Shown: positions 6,154-11,636 of the stretch, one piece after another
Position numbering within the stretch: position 1 is the first letter of the stretch
How the letters are laid out: every line of letters starts with the position of its first letter
NCBI GenBank assembly: GCA_033856335.1
Contig: JAWVFG010000049.1
Span: 1 to 14,087, forward strand
DNA: 14,087 nt
Direction of reading: 5' to 3'
Source: DASUPK01 sp033856335
GTDB taxonomy: Bacteria > Actinomycetota > Thermoleophilia > Solirubrobacterales > 70-9
The notes under the pieces: model-generated
What the model was told of the DNA's origin: nothing
Databases searched by the model: none
Seen by the model: the letters and a program-made list of their open reading frames with translations, nothing else
Program-made: the position numbers and the translations under genes

Positions 6154-8466
6154 GTGACCCAGGCGAAGCAGGAAACCGGCGCTGATCTGAACGGCGCGGC
6201 CGACGAGAGCCGTGAGATTGCGGGTGCTCCGGTCGAGGCCGGCGCCGACCAGGTCGAGCGCCTGCTCTCCGGGCTGAACGGGCCGCAGCGCGAGGCGGTC
6301 ACCTTCGGCGAGGGCCCGCTGCTCATCCTGGCGGGCGCCGGTTCGGGCAAGACCCGGGCGCTCACACACCGGATCGCCTGGCTCCTGGCGACCGGCCGCG
6401 CGCATCCCAACCAGATCCTGGCGATCACCTTCACGAACAAGGCGGCCGACGAGATGCGGGAGCGCGTCGCCTCCCTGATCGGAGGGGTCACGCGGCGGAT
6501 GTGGGTGATGACCTTCCACGCCGCCTGCGCCCGGCTGCTGCGGATCGAGGCGGAGCGGCTCGGCTACACGAGCCGCTTCACGATCTACGACCAGGCCGAC
6601 TCACTGCGGATGCTGAAGCGCTGCCTGGAGGAGCTCGAGGTCGACACCAAGCGCTACCCGCCACGCGCCGTCCAGGCCCGGATCTCCGATGCCAAGAACC
6701 AGCTGATCGACGCCGAGACCTATCAGTCGATGGCCGGCGGTCCGTTCGAGGACATGGTCGGGCAGGCGTATCGCCTCTACGAGCGCCGGATGCTCGAGGC
6801 GAACTCGATGGACTTCGACGACCTGTTGATGCGCACCGTCAACGTCCTGGAGCTCTTCGAGGACGTCCGCCGCCGCTACCGCGAGCGCTTCCGCTGGGTC
6901 CTCGTCGACGAGTACCAGGACACGAATCACGCCCAGTACCGGCTGCTCCAGCTGCTCAGCGGGCAGGACGGGAATCTGACCGTCGTCGGGGACGAGGATC
7001 AGTCGGTCTACGGCTTTCGTGGTGCGGAGGTGCGCAACATCCTGGAGTTCGAGGACGACTTCCCCGACGCCGCGGTGGTCAAGCTCGAGCAGAACTATCG
7101 CTCCACCGAGACCATCCTCAAGGCTGCGAACGCGGTCATCTCCCACAACACAGGCCGCCTTGGGAAGCACCTCTGGTCGGACCTCGGCGAGGGCGAGAAG
7201 ATCCACGTCGCCGAGCTGGAGGACGAGCACGCCGAGGCACGGTTCGTCGCCGGGGAGATCGAGGAGCAGTTCGACCAGCACGGCCTGACCCGCGACCAGA
7301 TCGCGGTCTTCTACAGGACCAACGCGCACAGCCGGGTGTTGGAGGACATCCTGGTCCGCTACGAGTTGCCGTACCAGGTGATCGGGGGAACCAAGTTCTA
7401 CGAGCGCGCCGAGATCAAGGACGCCGTCGGCTACCTGCAGCTGCTGGCGAATCCTGCGGACGAGATCAGCTTCTCCCGGGTCGTCAACGCGCCTCGGCGC
7501 GGGATCGGCGACACCAGTCAGGGCCGCCTCCGCGCCCACGCGAACACGACTGGCCGGACGATCTGGGAGATCGCACTCGAGCCCGAGGCCGTTCCCGGGC
7601 TGGCCGCCGCGGCGATCAAGTCGATAGGCCGGTTCACGGAGCTGATCGAGGAACTGCGCGCGGAGTTCGAAGGCGGGCCGGTGGCGGACTTGCTGCGAGC
7701 GCTGCTGGAGCGCTCCGGATACCTCGACGCGCTGCGGGCCGAGCGGACGATCGAGGCGGAGGGCCGGATCGAGAACCTCGAGGAGCTGGTCGGCGTCGCG
7801 GGTGAGTTCGACGCCAACCGGCAGGTCGAGGGTCCCTCGGACCTGGCGCCGCTCGAGGAGTTCCTCCAGGCGATCTCGCTCTACACCGACCAGGACGACC
7901 TCGATCGTGACGAGTCGAAGGTCACCCTGATGACCCTGCACAACGCCAAGGGCCTCGAGTACGACGCCGTCTTCATCATCGGCTGCGAGGAGGGTGTCTT
8001 CCCCCACTCGCGCTCGCTGGAGGAGGGGAACGAGGAGGAGGAGCGCCGCCTCGCCTACGTGGGGATCACCCGGGCGCGCAAGCGGCTCTGGATGACCCAC
8101 GCCCGCAGCCGCCGCCTGTTCGGGGGGCGTGAGACGGCATTCCCGTCCCGTTTCCTCTCGGAGCTGCCCGATGACCTGGTCGAGCGCGAGGGGACGCAGG
8201 AGCAGGCGATGACGGGCTGGGCTCTGGGAGGCACCACCAGCACGGCGCCGGCTCCAGGCCCGTCGCTGTCCTTCGCGACGGGCGACGACGTGAGCCATGC
8301 GAGCTTCGGCGAGGGGGTCGTCACGGCGGTCGAACCGGGCGGAGTGATAGTCGTGCGGTTCTCGGGCGATGGAGCCGAGCGCAAGCTGATGGCCGATTAC
8401 GCACCTCTCAAACATCAATCGGGTTCCCCCTCGGCTTCGCCGTCGGGGGACCCTCGCATCAGCTGA
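6154..8466 (+). CDS. pcrA: ATP-dependent DNA helicase PcrA/UvrD
   Basis: 770-residue superfamily 1A 3'-5' helicase for DNA repair, replication and removal of stalled RNA polymerase. All motifs are visible: Q-motif LNGPQREAV (41-49), Walker A GAGSGKT (61-67), Ia ITFTNKAADEM (91-101), II VDEYQDTN (251-258), III VGDEDQSVYGFRGA (278-291), IV LEQNYRST (311-318), V TLHNAKGLE (594-602) and VI LAYVGITRARK (about 633-643). After a Ser/Pro/Ala-rich linker, residues about 708-755 (VSHASFGEGVV...VRFSGDG) are the PcrA C-terminal Tudor-like domain that contacts RNA polymerase. The first about 30 residues are an extra polar extension. GTG 6154 is chosen because it follows a TATCCT box and precedes the Q-motif sensibly. 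The TGA stop overlaps the folD ATG. UvrD and PcrA are the same family. Confidence 0.97.
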   Translation: MTQAKQETGADLNGAADESREIAGAPVEAGADQVERLLSGLNGPQREAVTFGEGPLLILAGAGSGKTRALTHRIAWLLATGRAHPNQILAITFTNKAADEMRERVASLIGGVTRRMWVMTFHAACARLLRIEAERLGYTSRFTIYDQADSLRMLKRCLEELEVDTKRYPPRAVQARISDAKNQLIDAETYQSMAGGPFEDMVGQAYRLYERRMLEANSMDFDDLLMRTVNVLELFEDVRRRYRERFRWVLVDEYQDTNHAQYRLLQLLSGQDGNLTVVGDEDQSVYGFRGAEVRNILEFEDDFPDAAVVKLEQNYRSTETILKAANAVISHNTGRLGKHLWSDLGEGEKIHVAELEDEHAEARFVAGEIEEQFDQHGLTRDQIAVFYRTNAHSRVLEDILVRYELPYQVIGGTKFYERAEIKDAVGYLQLLANPADEISFSRVVNAPRRGIGDTSQGRLRAHANTTGRTIWEIALEPEAVPGLAAAAIKSIGRFTELIEELRAEFEGGPVADLLRALLERSGYLDALRAERTIEAEGRIENLEELVGVAGEFDANRQVEGPSDLAPLEEFLQAISLYTDQDDLDRDESKVTLMTLHNAKGLEYDAVFIIGCEEGVFPHSRSLEEGNEEEERRLAYVGITRARKRLWMTHARSRRLFGGRETAFPSRFLSELPDDLVEREGTQEQAMTGWALGGTTSTAPAPGPSLSFATGDDVSHASFGEGVVTAVEPGGVIVVRFSGDGAERKLMADYAPLKHQSGSPSASPSGDPRIS
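8421..8453 (+). repeat. Strong imperfect hairpin at the pcrA/folD junction
   Basis: GGG-t-TCCCCC (8421-8430) pairs with GGGGGACCC (8445-8453), and CGGC (8432-8435) pairs with GCCG (8439-8442) around a TTC loop. That gives about 13 base pairs. It lies in the last codons of pcrA and ends 12 bases before the folD ATG. There is no T-run, so a classical terminator is unlikely. It holds the only purine-rich stretch near folD that could serve as a ribosome site (GGGGGA). Confidence 0.55.
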
Positions 8467-9341
8467 TGAGCGCGACTGTGATCGACGGCAAGGCTGTGGC
8501 GGCCTCGGTCCGCGAGCGGGTGCGGGAAGAGGTCGAGGAGCTCACGGCCCAGCTCGGTCGCCCGCCGGGCCTGGCGACGGTGCTGGTTGGAGACGACCCC
8601 GCCTCGGCGATCTACGTCCGCCGCAAGCGGGAGGCCTGCGAGGAGGTCGGGATCCGCTCCTTCCACCACGAGCCCGACGCGGCGATCCCCCAGGGGGACC
8701 TCCTCGAGCTCGTGGCGGAGCTGAACGACTCCGACGACATCGACGGGATCCTGGTCCAGCTGCCGCTTCCCGAGCAGATCGACACCGACGCGATCGTGGC
8801 GTCGCTCGACCCGGGCAAGGACGTCGATGGCCTCACCCCGACCAGCGCCGGCCTGCTCGCCCGCGGTGAGCCCGGCCTGGTGCCCTGCACCCCTCAGGGG
8901 ATCATGGAGCTGCTCTCCTCGGCGGGAGTGGATCCCTCCGGCAAGGAGGCGGTGATCGTCGGCCGCTCCAACCTCGTCGGCAGGCCGCTCTTCTCCCTGC
9001 TGCTCGGAGCGAACGCCACGGTGACCATCTGCCACAGCCGCACCCGCGACCTCGGCGAGGTCTGCCGCCGAGCCGAGATCCTGGTCGCCGCCGCAGGACA
9101 GCCGAAGCTGATCGGCGGCGACATGATCCGCCCTGGGGCGACCGTGATCGACGTCGGCACCAACCGGACCGACGACGGCCTGGTTGGTGACGTCGACTTC
9201 GAAGCGGCCACCGAGGTCGCCGGGGCGATCACACCGGTGCCGGGCGGCGTGGGCCCGATGACGATCGCGATGCTGGTGGCGAATACGGTGATGGCGGCAC
9301 GGCTTCGCCATCAGGCCGCGGCCACAAGCGGCCGCTCCTGA
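8466..9341 (+). CDS. folD: Bifunctional methylenetetrahydrofolate dehydrogenase/cyclohydrolase
   Basis: 291-residue cytoplasmic enzyme that interconverts 5,10-methylene-, methenyl- and 10-formyl-tetrahydrofolate, feeding purine and formyl-Met synthesis. Seen: substrate motif Y50-VRRK54-REAC with the catalytic lysine, ILVQLPLP (95-102), KDVDG (118-122), the NADP-binding GRSNLVGRP (166-174), DVGTN (229-233) and TPVPGGVGPMT (256-266). Everything needed for catalysis is present and the length is typical. ATG 8466 overlaps the pcrA TGA stop by one base (TGATG), so translation is probably coupled to pcrA. No independent promoter or good Shine-Dalgarno is seen. A stem-loop after the stop (9378-9397) may end the transcript. 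Confidence 0.97.
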   Translation: MSATVIDGKAVAASVRERVREEVEELTAQLGRPPGLATVLVGDDPASAIYVRRKREACEEVGIRSFHHEPDAAIPQGDLLELVAELNDSDDIDGILVQLPLPEQIDTDAIVASLDPGKDVDGLTPTSAGLLARGEPGLVPCTPQGIMELLSSAGVDPSGKEAVIVGRSNLVGRPLFSLLLGANATVTICHSRTRDLGEVCRRAEILVAAAGQPKLIGGDMIRPGATVIDVGTNRTDDGLVGDVDFEAATEVAGAITPVPGGVGPMTIAMLVANTVMAARLRHQAAATSGRS

Positions 9342-9377
9342 CAAGTCGCTTCGCCCTACGGCCTCCGCTCCTGAAAT

Positions 9378-9397
9378 GAGCGGCCCGGTGGCCGCTC
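9378..9397 (+). terminator. Hairpin after folD, possible terminator
   Basis: GAGCGGCC (9378-9385), loop CGGT, GGCCGCTC (9390-9397): a perfect 8-bp GC-rich stem 37 bases after the folD stop. Only GTGGTTG follows, so there is no true T-run. The left arm could alternatively pair with CCGCTC at 9365-9370 or with GGCCGCTC at 9330-9337. Confidence 0.45.
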
Positions 9398-9437
9398 GTG
9401 GTTGAATCCGGGCCGCAACCCATCGACGGAGGCTGAC

Positions 9438-10121
9438 TTGGACTCTTCAAGGCTTCGCACGGGTGAGATCGTCGCCGGGATCGGCGGCGTCGCCCTCTTC
9501 CTGTTCCTGTTCTTCGACTGGTTCGGCGGCGGCGCGGAGGTGACCGGCAACGTTGTCAACGGCACCGCGACGCTCTCGCACCCCGGCATCAGCGGCTGGG
9601 ACGCGCTGACGGACCTGCCGGGCTTTCTGATCGTCCTCTCCGGCGTGGCCGGCATCGCCCTGGCCTATCTGGCGGCGGCCGGTCAGCGCGTCAACGTCCC
9701 CGTCCGCCGGGGAGCGACCACCGCCCTGCTCGGTGCGCTGGCCGTCCTGTTGATCCTGTGGAGGATGTTCGCCGGCTCGCCGACGCTCAAGATCGGCGTG
9801 TTCCTCGGCCTGGCGGCTGCGATCGCGATCACGGCCGGCGCCCTGATGGCGCTCGGCGAGGATGGCTTCCAGCCCCTGGTCGCAGTGGCCGGCGGCCGGA
9901 CGCGCGCGGCTTCCGCCAGCGCGCCGGCGGAGACACCGGCTCCGCCGCCCGCGGCCCCTCCCGCGAAGAGCAGCTCGCGCTCGAGCGGTGCGACCACGAC
10001 GACGACTAAGCGCTCGACGGCGAAGAAGCCGGCCGCGCGCTCGGGGTCGAAGGCAAAGAAGAAGAGCACCTCTTCCCGCTCGAGCGCCGGCAAGCGCTCC
10101 ACCGGCGCCAAGAAGAAGTAG
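9438..10121 (+). CDS. Four-helix membrane protein with basic histone-H1-like tail (tandem family copy A)
   Basis: 227 residues. Four predicted helices at about 10-28, 60-80, 92-111 and 117-139, then a long polar tail. The membrane part shares a layout with the three following genes: R-L-x-x-G-E near the N-terminus, FFDW (25-28) where the others have FLPW, and LKIGVFLGLAAAIAITAG (117-134) as last helix. The tail (about 155-227) is Ala/Pro-rich and then Lys/Ser/Thr/Arg-rich (KRSTAKKPAA, KAKKK, ending GAKKK), like histone H1 or HupB C-termini. By charge it should be cytoplasmic. I choose TTG 9438: it has GGAGG at 9428-9432 five bases upstream and gives MDSSRLRTGE, matching the start of copy C (MDANRLSQGQ). 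An earlier in-frame TTG at 9402 lacks support. Function unknown. Confidence 0.85.
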   Translation: MDSSRLRTGEIVAGIGGVALFLFLFFDWFGGGAEVTGNVVNGTATLSHPGISGWDALTDLPGFLIVLSGVAGIALAYLAAAGQRVNVPVRRGATTALLGALAVLLILWRMFAGSPTLKIGVFLGLAAAIAITAGALMALGEDGFQPLVAVAGGRTRAASASAPAETPAPPPAAPPAKSSSRSSGATTTTTKRSTAKKPAARSGSKAKKKSTSSRSSAGKRSTGAKKK

Positions 10122-10202
10122 CCGGCAGCTGGATATCCGGCCAGCGGCCGTCGCGTCCGGTGAGACCCGGGCGCGGCGGCCATGTTCACATTCGCTCGCC
10201 TC

Positions 10203-10210
10203 TATAGGGT
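10203..10210 (+). promoter_or_regulatory. Probable -10 region for membrane copy B
   Basis: TATAGGGT contains TATAGG and TAGGGT, the latter identical to the box before the cupin gene. It lies in the 153-base gap between copies A and B. A leader of about 58 bases follows, with a strong ribosome site GGAGG at 10264-10268 before ATG 10275. The rest of the gap shows only a weak dyad around GGATATCC (10132-10139). Confidence 0.45.
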
Positions 10211-10274
10211 CCGGACGCCCGCGCAAGATGCGAGGGTGCGCGCCAGCGCGACCCGTTAATGGTGGAGGACGAAC

Positions 10275-10721
10275 ATGACTGGAAGGTTGTCGCAGGGGCA
10301 GGTGATCGCCGCGGTCGGAGCCGTCGTGCTGTTGGTTGCGACGTTCCTGCCCTGGATAGGGGTGAGCGGCCCGTCGTTTCCGGCCGGAATCCCCGTACCT
10401 CAGGGCATCAGCACCGGGGGCACTTCGGAGAATCTCTGGAAGGGATCCACGCTCGACATCTACCTCGCGATCACGGCTGTGGTCGCACTGCTGCCGGCGC
10501 TGCTCGCGCTCACCGACAGCGCGGAGGAGTTCTCGTTCGTCTCGGCCGCGACGTTCCTGCTCGGAGCCGTCGCCGTGATCCTGGTGATCGCCTACCTCAC
10601 GGTGGACTTCCCGGGCGGGGCGGAACGCAAGATCGGCGCGTACATCGGCCTGGGGGCCGCGATCGTCATCGCGATGGGTGGCTTCAGGGCGATGCAGGAA
10701 GAGGTCGCCGGGGAGATATAG
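10275..10721 (+). CDS. Four-helix membrane protein (tandem family copy B)
   Basis: 148 residues with four predicted helices at about 9-30, 61-80, 88-110 and 119-139, and short cytoplasmic ends. Family marks: MTGRLSQGQVIAAVG at the N-terminus, FLPW (24-27) at the end of helix 1, a Gly/Pro/Ser-rich loop (30-55) with a tryptophan (NLW), LDIYL entering helix 2, and RKIGAYIGLGAAI (118-130) leading to GGFRAMQEE at the end. Start ATG 10275 has GGTGGAGG just upstream. No catalytic or transport motif is recognisable, and no known family comes to mind. It is one of four paralogues in a row, with copy C beginning 61 bases later. Confidence 0.85.
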   Translation: MTGRLSQGQVIAAVGAVVLLVATFLPWIGVSGPSFPAGIPVPQGISTGGTSENLWKGSTLDIYLAITAVVALLPALLALTDSAEEFSFVSAATFLLGAVAVILVIAYLTVDFPGGAERKIGAYIGLGAAIVIAMGGFRAMQEEVAGEI

Positions 10722-10782
10722 GCTCGGCTTATTGCAACGACGCGCGTCAGCGCGATTCCATGACTTAGAAAGAGGAGCTCAA

Positions 10783-11223
10783 TTGGACGCGAACAGGTTG
10801 TCTCAGGGCCAGATGGTTGCCGCGAGTGCGGCGATCGCCCTTTTCATCGTCAGCTTCCTGCCCTGGTTCGGCGTTGGCGGTGCAGCGGTGACCGTGGGTG
10901 GAACGACGATCGGCGGGGCGGTCAACCGCAACATGTGGGAGTTCGAGAACCCACTGGACGTCTATCTGCTGATCGTCATGCTGGTTGCCCTCGTTCCGGC
11001 GGCGACGACCTTGTTCGGCGGCGCAGCGGAGTTTCCACTCGCGCCCATCGCAACCACGCTGCTTGCCGGGGTCGGGACGCTGCTCATCATCTACCAGCTC
11101 TTCGACCACGGCTCAGGTGCATCGATCAAGATCGGAGTGATCCTCGGGCTGATCGCCACGGTGGGAATCACGATCGGCGGCTACCTCTCGATGCAGGAGG
11201 ACGCCGGGGGCGAGCGCTACTGA
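10783..11223 (+). CDS. Four-helix membrane protein (tandem family copy C)
   Basis: 146 residues; helices at about 11-30, 59-78, 88-107 and 115-134. Close to copy B: NRLSQGQMVAASAA at the start, SFLPWFGVGG (24-33), NMWEFENPLDVYL (50-62), LLIIYQLF (100-107), and IKIGVILGLIATVGITIGGY (115-134) followed by LSMQED. Start is TTG 10783, supported by AGAGGAG at 10771-10777 and by alignment with copies A and B; no ATG or GTG fits. The 61-base gap before it contains a small GC stem-loop (CGCGC-GTCA-GCGCG, 10741-10754). Its stop TGA (11221-11223) overlaps the apparent CTG start of copy D, suggesting translational coupling. Function unknown. Confidence 0.85.
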   Translation: MDANRLSQGQMVAASAAIALFIVSFLPWFGVGGAAVTVGGTTIGGAVNRNMWEFENPLDVYLLIVMLVALVPAATTLFGGAAEFPLAPIATTLLAGVGTLLIIYQLFDHGSGASIKIGVILGLIATVGITIGGYLSMQEDAGGERY

Positions 11224-11636
11224 AGAGGACCCTCAGATCAGGCGAGCTGGTCGGTGCCGTCGGGGGACTCGGCCTGCTCATCGCCGGCTTCCTCCCGTGG
11301 TACTCGGCCGGCGGTGAGGAGGCGACCGCCTGGCAGGCTTTCAGCGTCACCGATCTGGTCATGGCCGCCGCGGCGGTGATGGGGATGTCGGTCGCGATCG
11401 TGGTGCTGTTCCGGCTCTCGGTCAGCTATCCGGTGGCCGGGTCCACCGTCACGACGGGCTTCGGGACCGTGGCGCTCCTGCTGATCGTCTATCGGCTGAT
11501 CGACCCGCCTGGCGCGGGTGTCGTGGGCCGCGAGATCGGCGCCTGGCTGGGCCTGGTCTCGGCGGCGGCGATCACCGTCGGCGGATACCTCGGGATGCAG
11601 CCGCCCAAGGCGGCCCAGCCGGTTTCAGCCGGCTAG
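11220..11636 (+). CDS. Four-helix membrane protein with apparent CTG start (tandem family copy D)
   Basis: 138 residues if begun at CTG 11220. Helices at about 9-29, 43-66, 76-93 and 106-125. Family marks line up residue by residue with copy B from position 1: (M)KRTLRSGELVGAVGG against MTGRLSQGQVIAAVG, FLPW (24-27) at the identical position, LLIVYRLID (87-95), REIGAWLGLVSAAAITVGGY (104-123) and LGMQ. There is no ATG, GTG or TTG upstream in frame before the sequence becomes a shadow of copy C, nor one that would keep helix 1. CTG overlaps the TGA of copy C (CTGA), and CGGGGG at 11205-11210 could act as ribosome site. The loop after helix 1 is shorter than in B and C. The 3' end overlaps the convergent GMC gene by 12 bases. 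Function unknown. Confidence 0.78.
   Translation: MKRTLRSGELVGAVGGLGLLIAGFLPWYSAGGEEATAWQAFSVTDLVMAAAAVMGMSVAIVVLFRLSVSYPVAGSTVTTGFGTVALLLIVYRLIDPPGAGVVGREIGAWLGLVSAAAITVGGYLGMQPPKAAQPVSAG
11617..11634. terminator. Dyad across the convergent gene ends
   Basis: AGCCGG (11617-11622), loop TTTCAG, CCGGCT (11629-11634). It straddles the overlapping 3' ends of membrane copy D (plus) and the GMC gene (minus). Without a T-run on either side it is at best a weak bidirectional terminator. Confidence 0.3.

Noticed and set aside
6601..8418. Long antisense open frame (605 codons) opposite pcrA
   Set aside because: It mirrors the codon structure of a clearly intact helicase in GC-rich DNA, is low in complexity and shows no recognisable motif.
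8415..9344. Antisense open frame opposite folD
   Set aside because: A shadow of folD; its His/Arg/Gly-rich composition has no family resemblance.
9398..9425. tRNA-like T-arm motif (GGTTGAATCC)
   Set aside because: No acceptor, D or anticodon arm can be found around it, and it lacks the TTCGA core.
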